Shown: positions 52,031 to 61,800 of the stretch, one piece after another
How the letters are laid out: each line of letters starts with the position of its first letter
Position numbering within the stretch: position 1 is the first letter of the stretch
Source: Cohnella sp. SGD-V74
Lineage (GTDB): Bacteria; Bacillota; Bacilli; Paenibacillales; Paenibacillaceae
NCBI RefSeq assembly: GCF_003001675.1
Contig: NZ_PVYW01000003.1
Location: forward strand, 434,001-498,000
Direction of reading: 5' to 3'
DNA: 64,000 nucleotides
Translations under genes and position numbers: made by a program
The notes under the pieces: generated by a model
What the model saw: only the letters and a program-made list of their open reading frames with translations
Database searches by the model: none
What the model was told of the DNA's origin: nothing

Positions 52031-53899
52031 TTAGAACGGCAGTCCGGGTTTCCGCATGTTTCTTTTTTGCTTGCGGGCCTCCTTCTTGTTCCTGGCCTCG
52101 ATATCCTGGGGAGTTTCTCTCGTTCCCCACGTCGACTTCCAGAATGTGACCCAAGCTACCGGCATCTGCCAGAGCAGCACGAATTCATAGAACAAGCAAA
52201 ACACGATTCCGAAAATCCACAGCTTGCTCTTACGGAAGAACAGATGCGCCAAACTCATAAACATCGCCATCATCAGCAATCCCATAAGAAATGTCCCCGG
52301 GAACACGCGATGGAATAATGGAACATAGATCAAGTTGTACACAACGATCACAGGAGCGGCAATCGGCACGATCAGACCTACGAGGAAGAAAAGCGCCATG
52401 AACGGTTCCTTGCGCCAAATAAACGCACATGCGCGAAGAGACTCCCTCAGCCACGAACGTTTCCACCTCATCTGCTGCTTCAAAAATACTCCCATGTCGG
52501 AAGGAACGACCGTCGAGCAGATGGCCTTGTCCTGGTAGGTTGTACGATGAGTCCGCAAAATGAAGTTGGTCATGCTTCGGTCGTCGCCGAACGTGGCCGG
52601 CTGTCCGAGAAACTTCTGGTTCAACCATGCATCGGAATGCTTCATCACCAGTTCCTTGCGGTAGCAAGACAGCGGACCGGACAGACAGGTCACGCTATCG
52701 AACCAGGACTCGGCCGCTTTCATGATCCGGAAAGCGATGTAGTACCGGACGGTCTGAAGCTTGGTAATAGAGTTGGTAAATTTATTTTCTACATCCGTTC
52801 TCCCGGCCACGCCACCAACCTTCCGATCTTGGAAAGGTTGAACGAGATGCCGAATCGCGGTCGGCTCAAGAAAGCTGTCGGAATCTACGAAAACGACCAG
52901 ATTATGCTTCGCCATCTCAACGCCTTTGACTAGCGCTACCCGCTTGCCCCCGTTCTCTTCAAGCAGGAGCATCTTCACTCTGTCTCTAGTCCCGAAGCGT
53001 TCGGCTTCGTTGTGGATCAACTCGATCGTATCGCGAATACGCTGTGGCGAATTGTCGGTCGAACGATCGTCCACCACGATGACCTCCAGCTTGTGGGCCG
53101 GATAGTCCTGATTCACGCAGCTCAGAATGGTGCGATGGATCCACTGCTCTTCGTTAAAGCAAGGGATAATGATCGTAACGCCAGGCGTGTAGGAGGGGTT
53201 GATGGGAACGTCCCGATACAGCGAACCGAACAAGTATCTGGACAGCAGGAAAGCGGCGGCAATGATACTGTACGTGTAAAGCAGCGAGTTGTATTTGAAA
53301 TAGATCAAGCTTTCCGCGCGCATGAGCATAACGAACAAAGCCGTACAGAGTAGAAGGCTGCTGGCCATATAGACGGAATATCCCCAGCGTTTCTTCTGAA
53401 AATACTCGGTCAACGGTTTGTCGAATTCGAAAGCGACCATCGTCCGCTCTTGTCCATCCTGCTCCCTGACGAACGTTCTTACGGCTGTCGCCTGCGTGTT
53501 GACGTTCGATTCAAAACCTTCCGGCATCGCTCCGGGAGGAATGCGGAAGCGAATGTTGACGCTGCTTCCCACTTTGATTCTATCCTCGGGCAAGTCGACC
53601 GCAACCAAAATCCCCGTTGAAGAAATATCTACGGAAATCCCCTTGATGCCCCTATTTTTCCGCTTTCTGGCCGGAACGATCAGCACTTCGAATTCCGCAA
53701 CATAACGAAGGCTGAGCATGCGCAGCTTCTCGTGAATGTTCCCCTCCGTCGCCGCTCCGCCCTCTTCGACTTTGAGACCTCTGCGATCGGTCGATACGCG
53801 GAGTTTATCGGGGTCCGGCACGTAAGCTAACGTCCGCCTGTCCCCTTTTGGTACGGTCAATATTTCTTCGACGTTTTTCTTCGGTTTCTTTTTAAACAC
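52031..53899 (-). CDS. Processive GT2 polysaccharide synthase with N-terminal PilZ-like domain
   Basis: 622 residues from GTG 53899, with GGAG at 9 bp; TTG 53914 has no site. Residues about 55-165 look like a PilZ domain: second motif DISSTG (D-x-S-x2-G) is exact, but the first is RMLSLR, Arg spacing off by one from R-x3-R. Two helices (about 178-228) precede the GT2 domain with all processive-synthase motifs: VVDDRSTD, VDSDSF (DxD), FGDDRS (catalytic base) and QQMRW (Q-x2-RW). Three or four C-terminal helices. Chitin/hyaluronan/PgaC-type synthase; sugar unknown. Unlike BcsA, the PilZ-like domain is N-terminal. Confidence 0.85.
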   Translation of the reverse strand: MFKKKPKKNVEEILTVPKGDRRTLAYVPDPDKLRVSTDRRGLKVEEGGAATEGNIHEKLRMLSLRYVAEFEVLIVPARKRKNRGIKGISVDISSTGILVAVDLPEDRIKVGSSVNIRFRIPPGAMPEGFESNVNTQATAVRTFVREQDGQERTMVAFEFDKPLTEYFQKKRWGYSVYMASSLLLCTALFVMLMRAESLIYFKYNSLLYTYSIIAAAFLLSRYLFGSLYRDVPINPSYTPGVTIIIPCFNEEQWIHRTILSCVNQDYPAHKLEVIVVDDRSTDNSPQRIRDTIELIHNEAERFGTRDRVKMLLLEENGGKRVALVKGVEMAKHNLVVFVDSDSFLEPTAIRHLVQPFQDRKVGGVAGRTDVENKFTNSITKLQTVRYYIAFRIMKAAESWFDSVTCLSGPLSCYRKELVMKHSDAWLNQKFLGQPATFGDDRSMTNFILRTHRTTYQDKAICSTVVPSDMGVFLKQQMRWKRSWLRESLRACAFIWRKEPFMALFFLVGLIVPIAAPVIVVYNLIYVPLFHRVFPGTFLMGLLMMAMFMSLAHLFFRKSKLWIFGIVFCLFYEFVLLWQMPVAWVTFWKSTWGTRETPQDIEARNKKEARKQKRNMRKPGLPF

Positions 53900-53929
53900 T
53901 TTTGCCGTCTCCAATCCGCGAGACTAATG

Positions 53930-55264
53930 CTACAGACTCCAATAATGGAATCCGTTTCTCTCAAAATCCGCTTTGTCGAACGCTCCTTTAATGTCGATCA
54001 TTACTTTCGGTTTGTTCCCGTCCGACGCGAACATAGCTTTGAAATCGCCTGCGGTCATCGAGGCCAGGCCGCTATGCGGCACGGCAACGACCACAACGTC
54101 TAGCTGCTGTAAATCTCCCAAGTCGGACAGTTCAATCCCGTATTCCTCATACACCTGATGCCGATCGACTACCGGGTCCGCTATGAGCGGCGCTACTCCG
54201 TAATCTTGCAGTTCACGAATAACATCGATCACTTTCGTATTGCGAATGTCTGAACAATCTTCCTTATATGCAAATCCTATAAACCCGATTCGGGCACTGG
54301 AGACATCGACCTTCAACCTCGCCAGCGTCTTGACGATGCTCTGGGCAATGAAGCTTCCCATTCCTTCGTTGATATGTCGGCCGGCAAGAATAATGCGGGA
54401 ACGATAACCCGTGTCTTCAGCTTTGTAAGTCAAATAATAAGGATCGATGCCGATGCAGTGTCCTCCGACCAACCCCGGCTTAAAAGGCATAAAGTTCCAC
54501 TTGGTCGCGGCTGCCTCCAGCACGGCTTTAGTCGGAATGTCCATTTGCTTAAACAGCATTGCCAGTTCGTTCATGAAGGCAATATTAATATCGCGCTGCG
54601 CATTTTCTATCACTTTGGCGGCTTCCGCCACTTTAATGCTCTCAGCTCGATACACCCCGGCTTCGATGATAAGCCCGTACACTTGGGCAATCGTCTCGAG
54701 CGTCTCCTCGTCCATTCCCGATACGATTTTCACGATATTTTCCAAGCGATGAACCTTATCCCCCGGGTTGATTCGCTCGGGTGAATAGCCGACTTTGAAA
54801 TCCTCCCCGCAGCGCAGACCGGATTCCGCCTCCAGAATCGGAACGCATACCTCTTCGGTTACCCCTGGATATACAGTGGATTCGAAGACGACGATCGCTC
54901 CCTTACTAAGCCTCTGCCCGACAATCCGGCTAGCATTCTCGACGTAAGTCAAGTCGGGAATGTTGCCGCTGCGAATCGGCGTCGGTACGGACACGATATA
55001 GAACCGCACGTCGTCAAGCTTTGAAGTATCCGAGGTAAACGACACCTCGCTGTTTCTGACCGCCGCGTTGCCAACATCGCCAGTCGCGTCTATTCCGTTC
55101 CGGTATCCTTCAATCTTTTTCTCGTTTACGTCGAATCCGATCACATTCACTTTTTTCGCAAAAGCGAGAGCAAGCGGCAAACCAACATAGCCCAGTCCGA
55201 TTACCGCAATGGGTTCGAGCCTTTCCAATAGTCTTTCATATATCCCCATGAAGTTCTCTCCCAT
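53930..55264 (-). CDS. Nucleotide-sugar 6-dehydrogenase (TviB/WbpO-like)
   Basis: 444 residues; an in-frame ATG at 55249 (MGIYERL, GGGAGAG before it) is an alternative start. Rossmann motif VIGLGYVGLPLA, catalytic Cys in GGHCIGIDPYYLTYKAED, Lys/Asn in ENAQRDINIAF, and C-terminal UDP-binding part (GFAYKEDCSDIRNTKVIDVI). The GHCIGIDPYYLTYKAE-GY and AGRHINEGMG patterns are typical of the TviB/WbpO group, which oxidises UDP-GlcNAc/GalNAc to uronic acids, rather than UDP-glucose dehydrogenase. It would feed UDP-HexNAcA to the synthase. 7 bp after the deacetylase gene. Confidence 0.87.
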   Translation of the reverse strand: MGENFMGIYERLLERLEPIAVIGLGYVGLPLALAFAKKVNVIGFDVNEKKIEGYRNGIDATGDVGNAAVRNSEVSFTSDTSKLDDVRFYIVSVPTPIRSGNIPDLTYVENASRIVGQRLSKGAIVVFESTVYPGVTEEVCVPILEAESGLRCGEDFKVGYSPERINPGDKVHRLENIVKIVSGMDEETLETIAQVYGLIIEAGVYRAESIKVAEAAKVIENAQRDINIAFMNELAMLFKQMDIPTKAVLEAAATKWNFMPFKPGLVGGHCIGIDPYYLTYKAEDTGYRSRIILAGRHINEGMGSFIAQSIVKTLARLKVDVSSARIGFIGFAYKEDCSDIRNTKVIDVIRELQDYGVAPLIADPVVDRHQVYEEYGIELSDLGDLQQLDVVVVAVPHSGLASMTAGDFKAMFASDGNKPKVMIDIKGAFDKADFERNGFHYWSL

Positions 55265-55271
55265 ACTCCTT

Positions 55272-56723
55272 CTACTCCTGCAACCCGATTAAATCCGCCA
55301 TTTTGACAAAGGTGAAGCCCGATTTCTGCAGACGTTCGATAGCGACGGGAAGCGCCTCGACCGTGTGAATGTCGTCAAGCATATGAAGCAGAATGACGCT
55401 TCCGTTCTCCGTTTTCTCCATAATCTTGTTCACGATATCTTCCGCGCTATTCCTTATATCCCAATCGAATGTCGTTACGTCGTAGAGAGCGATCTCCGGA
55501 TAACCGATAGCGGAGACGATTTTCGCGCTCTTGTCGTCAATCTCTCCGGTAGGAGGACGGAACAGCATCGTCGGTTTCTGCTGGATCGCTTCCGTAATCA
55601 CTTGGTGGGCTTTGACGACATCCTCCTGCAATTGCTCGGGCGTCAGCGTCGTGATGACCGGATGAGTATACGTATGGTTGGCGACGTCATGCCCTTCCTC
55701 TACCATCGCCCTTGCCAGGTTCGGATTGGCTTCCGTGCCTTTCGCCCGCAAGAAAAACGTCGCTTTAACATCGTACTGGGCCAAAATGTCCAATATTTTA
55801 GTAACCGTATAATCGGTTCCCCAATCGTCGAAGGTCAGAGCGATTTTTTTCTCGTCCGTGACTACGTCGTATATCAAATTATATTTTGCGTCCTCGTAAT
55901 TCGGATTAATCCGAACCGCGTCATAGCCCTCGATTTGCTCAAGCGGTTTTCGTTCCCCGCCGTGCTCGATCATCCGTCCCAGCGGTATGAAGTCGTAGCC
56001 GACCTCCTTCGCGGCATGCGCCACGATCGCTATGTCCTCTACGAGATCCGTATTTTCTTCCGTGTCTATAGAGATAATCCCGCCTCGGGTAATGTACTTC
56101 CTGATGTACAGGTCTCTCTGCTCGCCGCTCTCTTTTTGCCAGTTATGCAGAAATAAGCTGTAGACGACAACGGATTCCATTCCGTTGTGGGCCGCTGCCA
56201 ATCTGACATCGTCGGTATAATCGCCCGATCGCGTACGGACATAACGCGGAGCAATCCCCGTCTCTCTCTCGATAATCTCGTTGCTGAGACGGATTTCCTT
56301 ATACACCTGCTCGTAACTGAGCTTGGACATATCCAGACGATTCAAAGTATTACTTTCTACTTCATGTCCTCTGGCAACGATCAACTTGGCAATATCCGGT
56401 TCCTCGGCCACGCGTATCCCCGGCAGAAAAAAGGTCGCTTTGATTCCGTACTTGTCCAGCTCATCCAGCAGCTTTCCCATCGTAACGCCATCGCTCATCC
56501 CGTTGAACGTAAGGGACAGCTCCTTTTTCGCCGTGTACACGTAAGGCACAACCTTGCTCATCGGCCCGTTATACCGCTCAATCGGCGGCGTTGCGGATGC
56601 AGATTTTCCCTCGTTCCGTCCGCCGCCGAATATCCCGCAACCTGCCAGCAGAGAGACGGTTATCGCAATCAGCAATGCTTTCGCAGGTAATCCGCTCACT
56701 TTACGTTCTGCATATTTCTCCAT
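55272..56723 (-). CDS. Lipoprotein with tandem NodB domains (degenerate plus intact deacetylase)
   Basis: 483 residues from ATG 56723 (AAAGG 9 bp before). Signal peptide with lipobox LAGC (Cys29). First NodB-like domain (about 65-255) has LTFNGMSDG instead of TFDD and GHEVESNTLNRL lacking the paired His, so it appears inactive. Second domain (about 285-480) is complete: TFDD (297-300), H350-x3-H354 in NHTYTHP, RPPTGE, and LLHM near 447. First gene of the five-gene operon. The intact domain probably de-N-acetylates the polymer outside the membrane. Confidence 0.88.
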   Translation of the reverse strand: MEKYAERKVSGLPAKALLIAITVSLLAGCGIFGGGRNEGKSASATPPIERYNGPMSKVVPYVYTAKKELSLTFNGMSDGVTMGKLLDELDKYGIKATFFLPGIRVAEEPDIAKLIVARGHEVESNTLNRLDMSKLSYEQVYKEIRLSNEIIERETGIAPRYVRTRSGDYTDDVRLAAAHNGMESVVVYSLFLHNWQKESGEQRDLYIRKYITRGGIISIDTEENTDLVEDIAIVAHAAKEVGYDFIPLGRMIEHGGERKPLEQIEGYDAVRINPNYEDAKYNLIYDVVTDEKKIALTFDDWGTDYTVTKILDILAQYDVKATFFLRAKGTEANPNLARAMVEEGHDVANHTYTHPVITTLTPEQLQEDVVKAHQVITEAIQQKPTMLFRPPTGEIDDKSAKIVSAIGYPEIALYDVTTFDWDIRNSAEDIVNKIMEKTENGSVILLHMLDDIHTVEALPVAIERLQKSGFTFVKMADLIGLQE

Positions 56724-56961
56724 ATAACCAAACCTTTCATAGAACAGCTTCCACGCATAGATCAAAATACCCAGTTTTAGGGATAAAGAACTACTTTTCT
56801 GTCTTTTGCTATTCTATCATGTTTGACTGAACATTTTCTAAACTTTTTCAGCTTTTTGATTAAGAACAATTCAAACTCGTTGTACAGTTTTTGTTCAGAC
56901 CAATAGTTTATTATTTCATGGTTGAAAGAATCATGTATAGATAAAGGAAGTTGGTAAATCT

Positions 56962-57654
56962 ATGAAACCGCAGGGAAAGCTGTCCGTCAAAATCGCTTCC
57001 TATGCTTTGATAGCCGCAGGGCTGATTCTGCTGGTCTTTCCTTTCGTTCGCGAACACGTCCACGACCGGGAACAGCAAAAGCTTTTGAACGAGCTTGAGC
57101 AGTCTCTATCGCCCGTCGATCCGGCCAGCTCCTACTCTCTTCAATCGGAATACGTCCGGCTCTCCGAACTCCTCGACGCCGGTCTCGAACGGGCGGGGAC
57201 GGAAGCGTCCCCTATCGCCGCTTCCGAGCAATCGCAGGAGCCTATGGACGACAAAACGATCGCCATCATTCAGATCGACAAGATCGATCTGAAGCTGCCG
57301 ATTCTCGAAGGAGCAACTGCGAAAAACATGAAGGTCGGAGCCGCCCATATGACGGAGACGGCGCCGCTTGGCGAGATCGGCAACGCGGCCGTGGCCGCCC
57401 ATCGGGCTCGTACGAAGGGCCGGATGTTCAATCGTCTTGACGAGATGGAGATCGGCGACAGGATCGACGTCCGAATGAGAAACAGCAGCGTCTCCTACCG
57501 GGTAACGGACATTAAAGTCGTCCTTCCAACCGATCTATCCGTGCTGAAGAGCGATGGAGACAAAGCCGTTCTTACTTTGATCACCTGTGATCCGTTGGTG
57601 AATCCGACTCACCGGCTTATCGTTCATGCCGAGAAAATCGAGGATCAGGGATGA
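56962..57654 (+). CDS. srtD: Class D sortase
   Basis: 230 residues. N-terminal membrane anchor (ASYALIAAGLILLVFPFV), a variable stalk (about 30-95), then the sortase barrel with catalytic His147 (AAHRARTKGR), Cys209 (TLITCDP) and Arg218 (THRLIV). Fits class D in size and motif. It is the only complete plus-strand gene here, divergent from the operon above and convergent with the transglutaminase gene. The likely substrate is the LPKTG adhesin at 58876-63435, 1.2 kb away. Confidence 0.9.
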   Translation: MKPQGKLSVKIASYALIAAGLILLVFPFVREHVHDREQQKLLNELEQSLSPVDPASSYSLQSEYVRLSELLDAGLERAGTEASPIAASEQSQEPMDDKTIAIIQIDKIDLKLPILEGATAKNMKVGAAHMTETAPLGEIGNAAVAAHRARTKGRMFNRLDEMEIGDRIDVRMRNSSVSYRVTDIKVVLPTDLSVLKSDGDKAVLTLITCDPLVNPTHRLIVHAEKIEDQG

Positions 57655-57692
57655 AATCCCGCCTTTCGCGCAAGCTGTTATAGCTGTAAATA

Positions 57693-57733
57693 CGAAAAAC
57701 GGCCAGAATCGTGAATAGATTCTGGCCGTTTCG
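57693..57733. terminator. Bidirectional terminator between sortase and transglutaminase genes
   Basis: Inverted repeat ACGGCCAGAATC / GATTCTGGCCGT with a 7-nt loop, flanked by AAAAA on the left and TTTCG on the right, so it can serve both converging genes. Confidence 0.85.
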
Positions 57734-57741
57734 ATATCCGA

Positions 57742-58557
57742 TTAATAGTATTTGACTGCCGAATAATCGCTTGCCTTCTTGCCGAACGCCACCTTCTTAT
57801 CGCCCTTGCTTAATCCCGCGTCCACAGTCGTGTCCACGATGACCCATTTTCCGTTCAAGTATACCTCGTTCCAAGCATGGTACTCGTCGACCAAGTTCGT
57901 CGTGCCCATCGCCAGCTTGGCCGGAATACCTGCGCTTCTCAGCATGGCCGCATAGAGCGTAGCGTAGCCGTAGCAGATCGCCTTGCCCGAAGCCAAAGTG
58001 CCGTCAATGTCGGGAACGTAATCCGAAGTCACCTTGCGGGCCAACTCTTTATCATAGCTTACGTTGCGAATAATATATTCGTAGATTGCTTTCGCCTTCT
58101 GTTCGTCGGTCGCAGCGCCCGCCGTCAACTCCTTGGCCTTGGCCAGCGCCTTGTCGGCGTCCTGCCATGCGATGCCTTGCGTGGAGTTCAAGAAAACGTC
58201 TGACGTCTTCGTTACGGTTACGTTGACCTTCTCCGCCAGATTCACACGATACTTATTCCCGGTGACATGCTCGAGCACCGCGATCTCATATTGCCCGTTC
58301 CCCATCTGCAACGGCAGCCATACTGTCTGCCCGTCGGTTGATGCCTTCAACGTATAAGTATAGCTGGAACTGCCCTTCGATATTTTCGCCTTCATGTCCA
58401 CTGTCGTCTTGTTCGCCAGGCGAATGCCGATCACGCCTTTGTCCAGTCCGGACGTATCCAGCGCAGCTTTGCCCGCTCCCGTGCTTGCCGATGCAATAGC
58501 CGGAATCGAAGCGAAGAGAACAAGAAGCGCCAACAACAATCTAGCTGATTTAAGCAT
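57742..58557 (-). CDS. Secreted transglutaminase-fold protein under c-di-GMP riboswitches
   Basis: 271 residues from ATG 58557 (AAAGGAG 9 bp before). Signal peptide ending ASA near residue 24. Residues 28-120 form an unknown beta domain; 130-250 is a transglutaminase-like core with the triad Cys195 (GKAICYGYA), His227 (YHAWNEV) and Asp242 (VIVDTT). Such secreted proteins may crosslink, or cleave as cysteine proteases (LapG is a distant analogue). Two c-di-GMP-I aptamers and a strong promoter precede it. Length and single-domain layout are otherwise typical of Paenibacillus homologues. Confidence 0.87.
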   Translation of the reverse strand: MLKSARLLLALLVLFASIPAIASASTGAGKAALDTSGLDKGVIGIRLANKTTVDMKAKISKGSSSYTYTLKASTDGQTVWLPLQMGNGQYEIAVLEHVTGNKYRVNLAEKVNVTVTKTSDVFLNSTQGIAWQDADKALAKAKELTAGAATDEQKAKAIYEYIIRNVSYDKELARKVTSDYVPDIDGTLASGKAICYGYATLYAAMLRSAGIPAKLAMGTTNLVDEYHAWNEVYLNGKWVIVDTTVDAGLSKGDKKVAFGKKASDYSAVKYY

Positions 58558-58569
58558 AGTCCTAAACTC

Positions 58570-58653
58570 CTTTCGGTAGCTGGCTGCCATTCCTCGCAGA
58601 AGAGAAGGCCCTCTAGCTTTGCGTCGCTGCCTTTCGGCAGGTTTGCCTTTATC
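58570..58653 (-). promoter_or_regulatory. c-di-GMP-I riboswitch, copy 2 (proximal)
   Basis: Minus strand contains GGCAAACC, the GAAA tetraloop hairpin (CTGCC-GAAA-GGCAG), GACGCAAAGC, then CTAGAGGG and a second arm closing with CAGCCAGCTACCG, the full GEMM-I pattern. The base corresponding to Vc2 G20 is G, as in c-di-GMP-selective aptamers. Its 3' end (CCGAAAGGAG) contains the Shine-Dalgarno of the transglutaminase gene, so ligand binding could change translation. Confidence 0.9.
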
Positions 58654-58689
58654 GTGAAGCTTGTCCGAATAAAACAAAAAAAGCCTAGT

Positions 58690-58775
58690 CCTTCGGTAGC
58701 TGGCTGTCATCCTTCCGACGGAAGGGAAGACCCTCTAGCTTTGCGTCGCTGTCTTTCGACAGGTTTGCCGTTATC
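58690..58775 (-). promoter_or_regulatory. c-di-GMP-I riboswitch, copy 1 (distal)
   Basis: Same fold as copy 2 with compensatory changes (CTGTC-GAAA-GACAG in the hairpin; CTTCCC...GGAAGG in the second arm), which supports a conserved RNA structure. It is followed directly by GGACTAGGCTTTTTTTG, a possible intrinsic terminator (AGCC / GGCT with T7). Thus copy 1 may act on transcription and copy 2 on translation. Confidence 0.9.
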
Positions 58776-58795
58776 GAGCTTGCTTTTATAGGTAA

Positions 58796-58824
58796 ATTAT
58801 AGCGGTTTCTCGTCGAAAAAGCAA
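58796..58824 (-). promoter_or_regulatory. Promoter of the riboswitch-transglutaminase unit
   Basis: TTGCTT (58819-58824), 17 bp, TATAAT (58796-58801) on the minus strand. A start near 58789 leaves about 13 nt before aptamer copy 1. Confidence 0.8.
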
Positions 58825-58854
58825 GGAAAAACCTGCCGGAAAACCGGCAGGTTT
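58825..58854 (-). terminator. Terminator after the adhesin gene
   Basis: Perfect stem AACCTGCCGG / CCGGCAGGTT with a TTTT loop, followed by TTTCC on the minus strand, 22 bp past the adhesin stop. It isolates the adhesin from the riboswitch unit. Confidence 0.87.
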
Positions 58855-58875
58855 AGTAGATATTATCTCTATTAT

Positions 58876-61800
58876 CTATTTTTTCTTTATAAGGGAGATT
58901 CTATTGCGATTCAGGAACAGCACACCAGCGACAATGAGCGCCAAGCCTGCAAGCTGAAGCGGCAGTGGGCTGTTTTCCCCGGTTTTCGGCAATGTTTTGC
59001 CCGGAGTTTGGCCTCCGGCGTCTACCCCGCCGCGCGGAACGTCGTCCACGTCGATCTCGACGAGAATTTCCTGTTCATTGCCTTCCGGATCGGTCACGAT
59101 GATGGTGAAGGAGTCTTTGCCTTTATAGTCTTTGTCAGGCGTATACTTCCATTTGCCATCCGGCGTGATCGTCACCGTACCATGCTCCGGCTCTTCTCCG
59201 ATTCTGACTTTGCCGCCTTCGGGAACTTCCGTTTTTCCTTCCACCGGCTTGTCATTCGTCGTTTTCTCTTCTACCTTCTCTCCCGGCTTGCTCGGCTCAG
59301 GAGTCTCGGAAGGTTCCGGCGTCTCCGACGGCTCCGGATCTATCGTTGGTTCAGGCTCGGTAGGTTTCGGCTCTTCTGTAGGCTTAGGCGTCTCCGACGG
59401 TCCCGGATCAGGCGTCCAACCTCCGCCCGAGCTTGGGATTCTCTGATTTGTTTTTTCTACGAGAACGGTAGCCGTTTGAGTCGTCGTAATCTCGAATTCT
59501 ACCGGATCGGTGTTCAGATAATAGTCGTAAGGCGCCTTGACTTCGATTAACCGATATTTATTAGGATCGAGATTATCCAAGAACAATTCCCCGTTGACGT
59601 CAGTCGTCAGCAGAGCCGGAGCGATTCCCGTAACGCGTTCATAGATTTCATTGCCTTGAAGATCGAAGCTTCCCGTAAAGCGCCACAGATCGAACACCGC
59701 TCCACTAAGCAACAAGGATTTGCTCGCATTGAACTTCGTCAGTTTGACCGAGCGAATGTGTTCCTTGTTTTCGATGATAATCGAAGTATTCGACTGATGG
59801 ATGGATACGTTCGTATTCGGATGTTCGATGACGAATCCGTCCGCTTTCGTTTCCACCAGCGTATACAAGCCGTAAGGCAAGTTTGTAAACTCGACAACTC
59901 CGTTCACGTCCGTCGTCTTCGTAGCCACAAGGACGTTATCGTCGTTCCACAATTCGAATTCTACGCCTTCAAGCTTCAGATTATCCGGATCCTTGGCATT
60001 CACTTTCGTGACGGTCAACGCTCCGCCCGCTCCTCTTACGTTAGGATGAGCAAGCTGAACGATTTGAGTCTGATTGGCGACAATCGTAATTGGAATCGGC
60101 GTCGGATCGAGCGTGTAGAACAACGGCGCTTCTGTCTCGATCAGCGTGTAGCTGCCCGCGGGAAGATTGCCTTTGCCTAGTCTTCCATCCGTTCCCGAAA
60201 CCAAGTTGTCGTCAATGACCGTGTTGCTCGAATCCCTCAATTCGAACTTGGCTCCCGAGAGCTTCTCACCCGTAACCGAGTCTTCCTTCACAAGCTCGAA
60301 GCCTTGGCGAATGACCTCGTTAACGATCTGGATCGGTTCGGACGGACCTTTGAAATGAATGGTTTGTCCGCTAGGCGTGCCGTATGCCGGATCTACGAGA
60401 TAACCGCTTGGAGCCGATACTTCCTTCAGAATGTACGGAATTCCGGACGTCCCGTTGAAGCGGTACTTCCGAAGCGTTTCGACTTCTCCGTTCACACTCG
60501 TCGTCAGTTCCTCCAGCAATTGGGTGCCGGCGGCGTTCCAGAGCTCGAATTCGACGCCCGCGAGCGGTTTGTTCTCGTCGTCGACTTTAACAATTTTCAG
60601 TTTCCCGATGTCTGTAGCCGCTCCGCCGCCCGCGTCGGCAAGCTTCACGACAAAGCCTTCCTGATTGTCTTCTTTAACCGCCACCGATTGCCCCATATAA
60701 TGCGCGTCATTGCCGATCCGGTCATTGTGATCCGCATTGATATACGACTCGTACTCGACGATGTACGCGGTATCCAGAGCCTCATGGAATGTAACGGTGA
60801 ACGTGTTTTCCGTCACGGCCACGGCATACTTCGAAGTTTCCAGAGGATCGCCCTTCGGAATGTTGCCCGAGTTGTCCGTCGGAAGATTCGTCTTGTACAC
60901 CTTGATCGTATCGCCGAACAGAATTTGATTATCGGTCAAGGTGTCTTCGAGCACGGAATTCGCCGCGATGTAGGATTGGCTCGGATTCACGATGACCGTC
61001 CAAATCGCTTTATCGGTCTGTCCGACTTGTCTGCCGGACTTGTGCAGATAGTCACCGCCGTGTTTCGGCGTTACCGTCGCCGACCGGTTAAAGATAATCG
61101 GCCCCGTATCGCTGTCCTGAAGCGTCGCTTGGTTCGAGTAGGTGCCCGTTACCGGATACTGACCGCCAACGCTCGTCTCGTACTGAACACGATAGGCTTG
61201 TTTGCCGATAGGGCCAAGGTTCAGCACGAAGCCTTTGCCGTCGCCGTTAAGGGAAAATTGATCGGGCAACAGCGTTTCAGCCGTTGGACTGACGGTATAC
61301 GTATTGTTAGCCGTGTTCAGGTTCAGTTTGAAAACCTTAAGCGATCCCGCGACGAATTCCAAGTTCGCTTGAGGCGAATTCGCCTGGAAGTTATCTTTGA
61401 TTATCGCTTCTTGGATATCGAAGAGATTGTAGTTAACGTCGATCGTCCAACGAATCGTTTTGTCTTTGGCGTTATAGGCACCTGTCTTATTTCCATTATT
61501 TACAGTGTTCTCTTGGGCTGTGACTTGTGCGGTTTTCGTAATCGGAGTTTGCGGCGTCACTTGACCCGGTTCGCTCCAATCGATCTTGGCCGTATTCAGG
61601 TACTGATTGTCGTCAGGCATGCCCGCCGTAGGATCGAAACTCGTCGTGAATGTGAATTCGTAACGATCGGTAATCGTCACGCCCGGCTTAAGCCGGATAA
61701 TGAAGCCTTTCTTGTAATCACCAGGATTGTCGGCTACGGCAACAACCGGGTTCTCCTCGACCAGCTCGAACTCGGCGCTGTCGGCAATGTCAACAACGGC

